Assembly: GCF_005116645.1 (NCBI RefSeq)
Contig: NZ_SWCM01000018.1
Coordinates: 1-64,000 of the forward strand
DNA from: Desulfopila sp. IMCC35006
GTDB taxonomy: Bacteria; Desulfobacterota; Desulfobulbia; Desulfobulbales; Desulfocapsaceae
Reading direction: 5' to 3'
Length of the DNA stretch: 64,000 bases
The notes below the pieces were generated by a model, which saw only the letters and a program-made list of their open reading frames with translations, was not told the DNA's origin and ran no database searches. Both the position numbers and the translations under genes were made by a program. Positions 54,900 through 63,013 of the stretch are shown in pieces. How positions within the stretch are numbered: the stretch's first letter is position 1; every line of letters begins with the position of its first letter.

Positions 54900-55151
54900 A
54901 TGGACGAGTTGATTTGTTATTGCTTTGGCTATACCGCATCGGACATTGAGGAAGATTTGACGAAAAACGGCAAGTCCACCATCATGGACAGAATCCTGTC
55001 TGAAAAAAAAGCAGGGGGGTGTCAGTGTGCCACTAAGAACCCGAAAGGGCGTTGATGCCTTGCTGACGTTCGCCAGTTGGTGGACAAGGCCACGAGGCAA
55101 GATGGAGGTGCGCCAAATCCCTTCGAGGGCCTCAAGAAAATGGAGGATTAG
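54900..55151 (+). CDS. CopZ/BFD-like [2Fe-2S] selenoprotein (UGA-encoded Sec52)
   Basis: Reading through the in-frame TGA at 55053-55055 gives an 83-aa protein. The N-terminal part is a BFD-like [2Fe-2S] domain (ICYCFGYTASDIEEDL, then GGCQCATKNPKGR). After the UGA the frame continues C-LADVRQLVDKATRQDGG and stops at TAG 55151. Relatives, including the N-terminal domain of Archaeoglobus CopZ, have NPxGRCC at this point, so the UGA replaces the first Cys of a vicinal pair that includes cluster-ligand positions. Conventional annotation would truncate it at residue 51. Its function may be copper or electron handling. The start at 54900 has AGG 8 nt upstream. Confidence 0.75.
55056..55090 (+). promoter_or_regulatory. 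Putative bacterial SECIS of the CopZ-like gene
   Basis: Directly after the UGA, GCCTTG (55057-55062) can pair with CAAGGC (55085-55090). Inside, CTG/CAG can close a loop containing GTTC, or CCA/TGG a loop starting GTT. Both present a loop G followed by U. It is less clear than the SECIS at 57816. Confidence 0.4.
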
Positions 55152-55172
55152 ATAAAAAGTTTTTGTCTAACT

Positions 55173-57075
55173 AGTGCCTGACAGAGAACCCCAAATTTTC
55201 AGAAGTTCGTATCAGCGCAGACACAGTTAGATCGGAAATTTTTCCTTCCGACAGCACTTTTGCGTTTAAAAACATTACCAAATAGGAATAATTCTAATAT
55301 ATTGCATTATCCGCGCGCAACTGTCCCATCGATTTTACAGCCTCATCAGCCGGATCACTTCAGGCAGCTCTCTTATAAGATCCGCGTTTTCGTTCAGTAG
55401 CCTCTTGGTCCTGCTGGCGCAACACTGCTCCCAAACGCTGTATGTTTCGGGCAACCACAGCCATGGCGACGTAACGCTTAAATCCGTTGAGACCGTGATC
55501 CAGGCATTTGTCTAATCCATGGACCTCCAGGGCGTTGATTGCCGATTCCACCGCCGAGTGTTGTTTGCGCAGACTGACAAATTCAGGGCCACTTTCTCTG
55601 ACTTTGTCGGCTTGCGAAAGCCTCCCTTTTTTGGGCAGCACTACACAATCGAGACGCGATTTCAATACTTCCTGATTAGCTGGACTGTAAAAACCTTTAT
55701 CCATGCTGACCGCACGTAACGTAGGGAACTTCTGCTTGGTTTCCCCCACCATGGCAAAGGCAACCTTGTCATCAGTGGTCTTTACCATCACTCGGTGATG
55801 CAGAATGAAGCGGTCTCGGTCTTCCATAACACACACCCGCAGTCCCAACTCCACCGGAACGCCGGCTTTCCCCTTGCTGATCCACTCGGTATGCGGTTGG
55901 AACAGAGAAAACACTTTCTCATCGTGGGGAATACGTTTGCCCTGGAGCACCCGACGGTCAATCTGGTTTATCTGCCGACGGCCATGTTGCATGAACTTAT
56001 TCAATTCGATGAGCCAGATCATCAAAAGAGGATCGTGCGGGCTGATCTGTTGGCGGGTTTGGTCGGCTCGTGTCAGATTCCCCTCCGCCAAGTCCAGGTA
56101 GGTACGATGGGCATCTTGAATCTCTTGTTCCTTCTGCTTGCGTTTGCTTTCACTTTTGGAAGTGGAATGCTTGAGCCGCTGAACTATGCGGTACTGCCTT
56201 TTGAATAAACGCTGATGGTAGCGGTATTGCCGCCATCCCGGTAAATTGTTGGCTCTGGACAGTTCAGCACTGATTTCGATGACCTTGCGAATGGCGTCCA
56301 ACAGCAAGTTAATATCTGTGGGAAAATGCACGTCAGTCTCCACCACAAAGGAATCACAACGGCCTACGGTGCCATCTTCCAATTTTTTTTTAATACTTTG
56401 TGTCCCGCTTGGACTACTACCCGGTTGAGTCGATCCAGGATTTCCGGCGTAAACAGCCTCAGATTATCTTTGAGGGTCTGCAGATTATAATACTTATCGT
56501 CAGCCCAATCACTGTGACCAAGCATCTTCCGAAGGGTCTTATGTTCGTTGGCCAATTCATGAATACGGTCGTAATCAGCATTGAGCCCCAATCTGAGAAC
56601 TCCCAGCACCAGAATCTGCCATTGAGTCATGCCGGGACGACCGTTGTTAGGGTCGGCCTTAATGGTCTTTCCTTCGATTTGACGCTCAGGCAAAACCTCT
56701 TCCAGAATGGTAAATATCGGCTCTCGCAGTTCAGGTGTGGTGTAGATATGTTGGAGCCCACGAAGGATTTGCGGGATATCATCACGTGATTTAGGATCCA
56801 GCTTTATATCGGCGATAGCCTGTTCGCCCAATTTCATTTGTGGCTCGATTACTCTACGCATTATATTTTCACCTGACGAAGATTTTGCGTTTACGGTCGT
56901 TTTATCCACTCAGAAGTAAAGTTGAATGGTTTTCTGAAAGAAATATACCATATTAATCAACACCTTACATCATTATTCAATATTCGGTGTTATTATCGCT
57001 CGCATTATCTTCGATTGAGGCTGATAATTGTATCACCTTGATTTTATAACGTTTTTCTGTTTTCTTTCAGGCACT
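55173..57075 (-). mobile_element. Complete ISNCY-type insertion sequence, 1903 bp
   Basis: Imperfect terminal inverted repeats AGTGCCTGACAGAGAA (left) and, on the opposite strand, AGTGCCTGAAAGAAAA (right) match at 14 of 16 positions. The same 4 bp, AACT, flank both sides (55169-55172 and 57076-57079) as the target duplication. It contains one transposase gene in two frames. It inserted between the convergent CopZ-like and DsrC-like genes. Confidence 0.85.
55360..56909 (-). CDS. ISNCY-family DDE transposase, split by a -1 frameshift at an A9 run
   Basis: The first frame (from 56909) carries the N-terminal region QILRGLQHIYTTPELREPIF and RPGMTQWQILVLGVLRLGLN and ends after the A9 run (56391-56383). 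The second continues with VVETDVHFPTDINLLLDAIR, SMDKGFYSPANQE and RKQHSAVESAINALEVHGLD, the DDE catalytic region. A -1 slip on A_AAA_AAA joins KVLKK to KLEDGTVG and gives about 516 aa with no loss. It could be programmed slippage, a decaying gene or a homopolymer sequencing error. Confidence 0.85.
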
Positions 57076-57079
57076 AACT

Positions 57080-57221
57080 ATGCGGGATCGAAGGTAGGAA
57101 CGATGAAAGGCTTGACATCACGGTAGACGGCAGGCCAGCAAGAGGCCGGAGCAACTCCCCAATACATCCTGATACGAGGACTCCGGCACCCAACCACAGC
57201 GACCGAGCAGCGCGAGAGAGC
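57080..57221. other. Short stretch right of the insertion sequence, no recognised content
   Basis: It is more GC-rich than its surroundings, with several short palindromic segments (for example GGCCAGCAAGAGGCC). I see no supported gene or known RNA. Confidence 0.3.
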
Positions 57222-57578
57222 TTAGCAACAGCTGTCCTGCATGGGTAGTCCGGCAATCAAATAAGCTTGATGGATGCCACCAGGAAACAATTCATGGAAA
57301 TATTTTATTGTTCCTTTTTCTTTTCCAAACTTCTTGGCTAGCTCTTCTGTGATTTTCCTGATCACAGGATGCAATCTATTGTTAGAAAAACTATTGCGCA
57401 AAAAAACAACAGTGTGGAGATGCTCAGGGGTTAAATCAATTCCTTCTTGTGAAGCCAGCCAATCTCTAATCTGCTCATCCCACTCCGAAAAATCTTTTAG
57501 ATATTTTTTGTGATTAAGCAGATATTGCTTTGCCTCTAAGGTCAGCATCTGGCTTACAGTTGGATCAAAACATTCCAT
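57222..57578 (-). CDS. DsrC/TusE-family protein, single-end-cysteine variant
   Basis: The 118-aa protein follows the DsrC pattern: DFSEWDEQIRDWLASQEGID, LTPEHLHTVVFLRN, RLHPVIRKITEELAKKFG and the C-terminal arm GIHQAYLIAGLPMQDSCC. Canonical DsrC has a Cys in the QACKIAG segment and the penultimate Cys; here the first is Tyr (QAYLIAG) and the end carries two adjacent Cys. It is therefore more like TusE-type sulfur-transfer relatives. ATG 57578 has GAGGA 9 nt upstream. It follows the selenoprotein gene. Confidence 0.85.
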   Translation of the reverse strand: MECFDPTVSQMLTLEAKQYLLNHKKYLKDFSEWDEQIRDWLASQEGIDLTPEHLHTVVFLRNSFSNNRLHPVIRKITEELAKKFGKEKGTIKYFHELFPGGIHQAYLIAGLPMQDSCC

Positions 57579-57614
57579 CAAAAATAATCCTCAAACGAAT
57601 AAAATTTTTAAAAT

Positions 57615-57631
57615 GGCTTCAACCTGAAGCC
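57615..57631 (-). terminator. Intercistronic hairpin between selenoprotein and DsrC-like genes
   Basis: On the minus strand GGCTTCA and TGAAGCC form a 7-bp stem with a 3-nt loop, followed by ATTTTAAAAATTTT. It could partly terminate transcription so that the downstream gene is expressed less. Confidence 0.5.
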
Positions 57632-57644
57632 TAGCCTAGACGCC

Positions 57645-58649
57645 TCAGGTGCGGACAGGCGCGGGCGTAGGTTTTTGTTCTATGCTAATTCCTTTTGGGA
57701 TATCCTTTTGTGTATCTACAAATTTATTTTTAAATAGGCTCCTTGTTTTGAAAGCGTTAATTGCCATGGCAATAGCGGCGACCTCTTCCAATTCTTCTTT
57801 GGTTGCTTGAGCTTCCCTCGCAACTGCGAGGCCTAAATCCGTTCAAGGATCGCAACCTGCAGCCAAAGCAGCGGCCAAAGTGACGAGTTGTTTAGTTTTA
57901 TTTTCCAGAACCCTCGGGGCCAGGGTGGCATCGAGAAACTCTTGAAATTTCTGCATGGGGTCGTTCATGTCTTTACTCTCCTTTGTATCTTCCAGCTCCC
58001 AATTTTCAGGGCTGGCAGCCTTACGTAAGGTGACTACAAAAAGGTCTCTGGGCAAACTGCCTTCCTCTAGGCGGTTGATTTCCACGATATCGTAACCTTT
58101 AGCCAGTTTCTTAATTTTCTCTTCAGTGAGGAAATGAATCACAAAACCGCCAACATCATAGATATCTTCGCTAAGATGGGTACCCGCTCTATAGTGCTTG
58201 TCAAAGTTGTTTCGAACTGAATATACGGCTATCCCCCCTGGTTTAAGCACCCGGTGCATTTCTCTTAGAACAAAACCAATTTCGGCAGTGGATAGATGCA
58301 TGCATAGCAGCATGTGCGAGAAACAGGCATCGAAGGAGTTATCTGAAAAAAGCATGGCCTCTTTCAGATTGTGCGTTTGAGCGTGTATCTGAGCTGTTAA
58401 CGAGGCTTTTTGAGCTTTTTCTTTTACGGCTGAAATGGCTGTCTCTGAGTAGTCCACGCAGGTTATGTCGAACCCTTGTTGAGCAAAAAGGAACGTATCA
58501 CGGCCCTGCCCACACCCCAATTCTAAAACCGACCGCACACCTTCTTTTTGGAAGAGTTCGCAACATCTTCGTGCAAAATCACTTGGGGCTTCTCCAAAAA
58601 AAGCTGAATTTTGGGCAAAAACATCATCCCAATGAGATTTTTGATCCAT
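57645..58649 (-). CDS. SAM methyltransferase fused to an AhpD/CMD-like CxxU domain: selenoprotein (Sec269)
   Basis: Reading through TGA (57845-57843) gives 334 aa. Residues 1-210 are a TehB-like class I methyltransferase (motif I SVLELGCGQGRDTFLF, then DITCVDYSETAI and HRVLKPGGIAVYSVR). Residues 225-334 form a carboxymuconolactone-decarboxylase/AhpD-like domain: ENKTKQLVTLAAALAAGCDP-U-TDLGLAVAREAQATKEELEEV. Family members have CxxC here, so this is CxxU. The domain continues for 65 residues after the UGA. ATG 58649 has GGAGG 7 nt upstream; a frame to 58724 has no such site. Confidence 0.87.
57816..57831 (-). promoter_or_regulatory. Bacterial SECIS hairpin
   Basis: Starting 12 nt after the UGA, CCTCGC-AGTT-GCGAGG makes a perfect 6-bp stem with a tetraloop whose second and third bases are G and U. 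Loop distance (17 nt from the UGA) and the loop GU fit the bacterial SECIS consensus recognised by SelB. Confidence 0.8.
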
Positions 58650-58769
58650 TTTTTGACCTCCATAAGTTTTTCCGATCAATGGATATTTACCCATAAGTAT
58701 ACCATATATTGCTTTAACTGGCATCTATCACCCTACATGGATGCTCTTTCTATTAGCTCTCGCAGAACC

Positions 58770-59003
58770 CATTAGACAAAAAGGATTATTTTGTCTCATG
58801 TTTTAAGAATCGACGTTGGAAAATCAGACACTTACCGGCCATAATAACAGAAAAACATTGGACAAAATGATAGGAGGTCAGAAATTCCTTGTATCCATCC
58901 GTCGTCATCGAGATTGCAGACAGCAAAAAAGAGGATTCTTCCAGATTATTTTTGCAGATTATTCTGGAGTGAGTGTCAGGCAGCGTGCAAGATAGTAAGA
59001 ATA
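58770..59003. repeat. Dispersed-repeat copy C
   Basis: It begins with the hairpin CATTAGACAAAA...TTTTGTCTCATG and then matches the left half of copy A (CACTTACCGGCCAT, ACATTGGACAAAATG, CCAGATTATTTTTGC, GTGTCAGGCA) to GCAAGATAGTAAG near 58995. 58650-58769 shows only the upstream region of the selenoprotein gene. Confidence 0.68.
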
Positions 59004-59112
59004 GGTTTTATCAATTGTTGCGACTTAGCTATATCTCAACCGCTAACCAGAGAACAAAATCCTGTTCTACTATTGTTGACCAGATTAATCTCTCGCAATT
59101 ATTGATAAAACC
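59004..59112. repeat. Structured inverted repeat of unknown role
   Basis: GGTTTTATCAATTGTTGCG (59004-59022) and CGCAATTATTGATAAAACC (59094-59112) are inverted arms with 17 of 19 matches. The 71-bp spacer holds a second hairpin, AGAACA/TGTTCT. It sits between repeat copy C and the IS91-type element. Confidence 0.55.
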
Positions 59113-59192
59113 GTAGAACTGAACTGCGGAGCATCTGGGAGTGTTAAATTTTCTTCTATGGGGATTTAAAGAATAGCAGAGAGCGGGCGCCA

Positions 59193-59220
59193 GTTTGCAA
59201 AATGGGTGTATTTTGCAAAC
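59193..59220. repeat. Perfect 11-bp stem hairpin 3' of the IS91-type transposase
   Basis: GTTTGCAAAAT-GGGTGT-ATTTTGCAAAC lies about 190 nt downstream of the transposase stop. It could be a transcription terminator or part of the origin end (oriIS) of the IS91-type element. I see no gene in 59113-59406. Confidence 0.5.
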
Positions 59221-59406
59221 AAAACAACTCAGAGAAGCTTAATCCTTCTGCAATTTGATGAATTATGGAAGAATTATTCATTTTTTTGTTTGGAGCCGTT
59301 AAACAGGTTAATTTCGGAGCTGTATTAGCCAAAAGTAGGCGCACCTCTCCTGTGTAATATAAAATCCAAATTTTCTTAAAACCTTAAGGTATCAACTAAG
59401 CAACAG

Positions 59407-60588
59407 TCAGGACGTATCCCGTAATAGGTTTGGTAACTCCTCAATGCAGACCATTTTTCCTTTACCGCATTCCGGACAGAGAGACAAATCAACTCCTGTC
59501 AATCGCATCATCATTTCCTGTACAGTCTCTGATAATTTTACAGCAATTTGGGCCTCTGGATCTATCAATAATTGAAGCAAAGGAATACTCACCTTTTTGT
59601 TTGCATGACCAAGAAAGCCAAAATAACGGATTTTCATAAACCCACGCGGCAAGATGTGCAGAAGATAACGCCGAATGAACTCTTTTGCTTTGAGAGTAAG
59701 AGCTTTGACTTTGTTTTCATCACTGCGATCACGATAATTGAAAGATACTTCACCACCCTTAATAGATAAAATTCGGTTGTTTGTTATGGCCACTCGGTGT
59801 GTATAGCGACCGAGATATTCGAGCACATGCTCCGGCCCACCAAATGGCTGTTTTGAGTAAGTGATCCACTGCTTGTCTTTTAATACGTTGACCATCTGAA
59901 CAAAAACCAGTTTGTCGGCAAAGCCAGAAGCTCTTTCATTGAAGCATAGTTTTTCTTGTCTATATGCTTTTTCAAGTTTGCACAGATACCTTTTTCTGAA
60001 TTCTTTAGCCAAAGATTCAACCCTGAAAAGATACTTGTCCCTGGCAGCAACCCATTTTGTCTTATCAAATGTGAGTACACCTGCCGGGATAATACAATGT
60101 AAATGGAAGTGATCCATAAGTTTCTGGTTCCATGTGTGCAGAACCGAAATAAAGCCAAGCTGTCCAACAAGTCGCCACTGTGGATCGCTGGCGAAAACCT
60201 GGAGAGTTTCTTTCGCGGCACCAAATAACATTGCCAACATAATTTTCTTATTGCTCAAAATGAGAGGGTTGAGCTCATGGGGCAGAGTAAACACGTTATG
60301 AAAATATGGACAGGGCAGCAGTTCAGACTTCCTGGCATCCAGCCACTTTTCCTTCACAAGTGTCTGGCATTTCGGACAGTGCCTGTCTCTGCATGAGTTG
60401 TAAGCATTCTTTTTAAAACCACAGTGATCACAGGCTTCAGTATGTCCCCCAAGTAGAGCAGTACGGCAGATTTCGATGTGATACATTGTTTTGGATTGTT
60501 CAGTAGACAAGAAGTGGCTACGTCGATAATCTGCCCCATATTTACGGAAAATATCCGCTAATTCTGGTTTGCTTTCATTTTTTTGCAT
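59407..60588 (-). CDS. IS91-family HUH transposase
   Basis: The 393-aa protein has an N-terminal zinc-binding region ([23 protein letters not shown]), the HUH motif in [13 protein letters not shown], the tyrosine region [18 protein letters not shown] and a C-terminal CPECGKGKM finger. Such Y1/Y2 transposases move by rolling-circle transposition and can mobilise adjacent DNA. Its start overlaps the end of the upstream recombinase by 14 nt, as in two-gene IS91 relatives. Confidence 0.92.
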   Translation of the reverse strand: MQKNESKPELADIFRKYGADYRRSHFLSTEQSKTMYHIEICRTALLGGHTEACDHCGFKKNAYNSCRDRHCPKCQTLVKEKWLDARKSELLPCPYFHNVFTLPHELNPLILSNKKIMLAMLFGAAKETLQVFASDPQWRLVGQLGFISVLHTWNQKLMDHFHLHCIIPAGVLTFDKTKWVAARDKYLFRVESLAKEFRKRYLCKLEKAYRQEKLCFNERASGFADKLVFVQMVNVLKDKQWITYSKQPFGGPEHVLEYLGRYTHRVAITNNRILSIKGGEVSFNYRDRSDENKVKALTLKAKEFIRRYLLHILPRGFMKIRYFGFLGHANKKVSIPLLQLLIDPEAQIAVKLSETVQEMMMRLTGVDLSLCPECGKGKMVCIEELPNLLRDTS

Positions 60589-61449
60589 TATTATCCTCCT
60601 TTTCCGGTTCGAGGAAATCTAGAGGACTTTTAAGATCGGCAAATCTTGCTGGAACGATATGGAGATAGATCGTGGTTGTTTCTATTGAGGTATGACCAAG
60701 AAGTTGGCTGATGGTATAGAGGTCGTAGCCGTTGTATAAAAGGTGAGTAGCGAATGAATGTCGAAGCGTATGCAGGCTGCACGCCTTGGTAATCTGAGCT
60801 TTTTTTTTGCTCTGTAAAGAGCTCTTGACACAGAAGTAGCAGTGATATGTGAGTTAGGTTTCTGGCCGGGAAAGAGCCATTGCCCAGGAGAATATTTCTG
60901 CCAGTACTCTCGCAGTTCGCAAAGTAGCCTTTCGGATAAAACAGTGTAGCGGTCTTTGCGTCCCTTGCCTTGCTCAATTCTAAGCATCATTCTTGATGGG
61001 TCACTTTCGATATGCTCGGGTTTGAGGCGGATGGCTTCAGATACTCGCAGCCCTGCACTATAAATTGTTTTGAGTAAAACCCGTTGTTTGAGATTCTCAG
61101 CACAGGATAGCAATCGACTAACCTCTTCCATGCTAAGGATTTGTGGCAATTTTTTGCTTCGAGGCAGTGGTGGTAATCCAAAACGGTCATCAACTTCTCG
61201 ATTACAGAGATGTCTGTAGAAATACGTAATGCCGCACAGATATGACCCACATGTTGATCGTGTTAATTTTCGCTCTAAAAGGAGATGCCGAAAATACGAC
61301 CGCACTTGGTCGTTGGTTAATTTATCAGGGGATTCGTTGTGATATTTAGCCAATCCCTTGACTCCATTTATGTAGCTTCGCTGTGTCTGCTTTGATAAAC
61401 CTAAAAACTTCATGTGTTCAATGAATTTGGCTCTGATCGGGGTGCTCAT
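60575..61449 (-). CDS. IS91-associated tyrosine recombinase, split by a -1 frameshift at an A9 run
   Basis: From ATG 61449 the protein shows a SAM-like core-binding domain ([20 protein letters not shown]) and the first catalytic residues (Arg in [12 protein letters not shown], Lys in GKGRKDRY). At an A9 run (60808-60800) the frame is lost; a -1 slip restores [37 protein letters not shown] and a stop at 60575, supplying HxxR, His and the nucleophilic Tyr. The shifted product is 291 aa, a normal size. The unshifted frame (to 60682) would lack the active Tyr. Confidence 0.85.
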
Positions 61450-61909
61450 GGCATACCTCCTTGATTGGATGAATAAGAATGATGCTACAAGTTCTAATTG
61501 ACCAAAAAGAGGGTACTATTGAAAATGAAATTTAGGGTGGGATACAAAATCAGAAAAACGTGCGTGTGGGCGAAGCCCTAAGCGCACAAGTGTAATGAGT
61601 GCGATTGGGTGAAAAGAAATATAATATGGGGAATCAGCTAAATAGATTGTTTAGGCACAGGGTTGCTTTTTTCCGCGTAGCGGTTCAGTTCTAACTGAAT
61701 ATTGGTCTGTACGACCCCATTTTCCCAGAAGAAAGGTAGGTTTTGATCGAGAGGAAAGATCTTGACTTACGTGGCAGTCGAGATCCAAATAGCTATGTGG
61801 ACCTTGAAAACAATGAAAGTAGGGTTCTCTGCTATAAACGATTCTACCTTCTCCCTAAGATATCTAATAGTAGAGTAGAACAAGGTGTGTCTATTCTAAA
61901 TAGGATAAA
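61450..61909. other. Gene-free stretch with a hairpin and a weak repeat
   Basis: GTGCG...GGGC-GAA-GCCC...GCGCAC (61560-61587) is a hairpin upstream of the recombinase, possibly the terIS-side end of the element. TCTAATTGACCAAAAAGAGG (about 61491) resembles the left end of the IS21-type element (62893). 61767-61850 resembles 4160-4245. An 82-codon frame at 61743 has no family features. Confidence 0.4.
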
Positions 61910-62782
61910 TCACCCTGCATATTCCCTTTTTGTTATTTCAAATATCTTTTCTTCAAGCAAAAAAGCATCAGTTATGACTGGATCGAAATGACGCCCCCTA
62001 TTTTTTCTGATCATTTGCACAGCTTCTTCGTGTGACCATGCTTTTTTATATACTCTGTCTGAGGTGACAGCATCATAAACATCACAAAGTGCAACAATCC
62101 TTGCAGCCAAAGGAATATTCTCTCCAGCCAAACCATCGGGGTAACCGCTTCCGTCCCATTTTTCATGATGTGCCCTAGCAACGGTCAGGGCCAATGTTAA
62201 ATAACTCTGTGTCCCTACACGTTTCTGGAATTGCAAATCTGCTGAGGTTAAAATGTCTGATCCAATGGTAGTATGTGTCTTGATCACATCAAATTCCTCA
62301 TCAGTAAGAACTCCAGGTTTCAACAGAATACCATCAGGCACTGCGATTTTCCCGATGTCATGCAAAACTGAAGCATGAACCAAATCCTCAATATAACTAA
62401 ATTGGGACCTCATATAGCCACTGTAAGGTGAATCTTTTTTTAGCTTATCTCCCAATATTTTCACAAATATACCGATTCTTTGCAGATGCTGTGAGGTTTC
62501 AGCGTCTCTATATTCGGCTAAAGACGCCAAAGTTTCTATCGCTACCGCTTGTGTAACTCTGAGTTCTTTAAATTTGTCCCTCGTAAAACGGATATCGAGA
62601 AAAATGAGCACACCGGCAAGGCCACCCATTATGACTATTTCCAAAACAGTATGTAGAATGTCTTCGATGGTTGCAAACGGTTGGTGATGATGTGACACCA
62701 TTCCGAAAAAAAACTCTCGAAATAATGGGGCAAAACAAAGGATGATGAAAAAAAGCAGATATTTTTTAAAACGAGTATTCAT
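61910..62782 (-). CDS. Membrane HD-GYP phosphodiesterase, paralogue 2
   Basis: The 290-aa protein is colinear with the gene at 41806 over its full length: two N-terminal helices, SVLHDIGKIAVPDGILLKPG, HHEKWDGSGYPDGL and RIVALCDVYDAVTSDRVYKK. All HD-GYP catalytic residues are kept, so both copies look active. The N-terminal membrane parts differ most. The copy lies between IS91- and IS21-type elements, consistent with duplication and capture. Confidence 0.86.
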   Translation of the reverse strand: MNTRFKKYLLFFIILCFAPLFREFFFGMVSHHHQPFATIEDILHTVLEIVIMGGLAGVLIFLDIRFTRDKFKELRVTQAVAIETLASLAEYRDAETSQHLQRIGIFVKILGDKLKKDSPYSGYMRSQFSYIEDLVHASVLHDIGKIAVPDGILLKPGVLTDEEFDVIKTHTTIGSDILTSADLQFQKRVGTQSYLTLALTVARAHHEKWDGSGYPDGLAGENIPLAARIVALCDVYDAVTSDRVYKKAWSHEEAVQMIRKNRGRHFDPVITDAFLLEEKIFEITKREYAG

Positions 62783-62883
62783 TATAATTAACTACTTAGA
62801 GGTTTTCTCTCTTGGAGAAAATCGCATACAAAAATAAATTTGGCGAAAATTCCATAATATCCAAGCAAATTGCGATACATGGT

Positions 62884-62990
62884 TGTGCTAACCTAAAATT
62901 GACCAGCAAAGAGGGGTAGTGATTACCGAAAATTGACCACCCTGGGCAATCAATCTTCTGTTAGAATGTCACATTTTTTTGACATTCCGC
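62884..62990 (+). repeat. Left end of an IS21-type element (candidate)
   Basis: AAAATTGACCA occurs twice (near 62893 and 62926) just upstream of istA, and TGTGCTAACC near 62884 begins with the TG typical of IS21 ends. Repeated subterminal motifs are usual in IS21. The exact terminus cannot be fixed without the other end. A hairpin-like AATGTCA/TGACATT lies at 62964-62982. Confidence 0.45.
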
Positions 62991-63013
62991 CAGGAGGTGA
63001 GGAGTTGCTCAAG

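Noticed and set aside
61743-61991. 82-codon plus-strand frame overlapping the HD-GYP gene end
   Set aside because: No homology signal, overlaps a well-supported gene, and part of it is a weak copy of the non-coding repeat near 4.2 kb.
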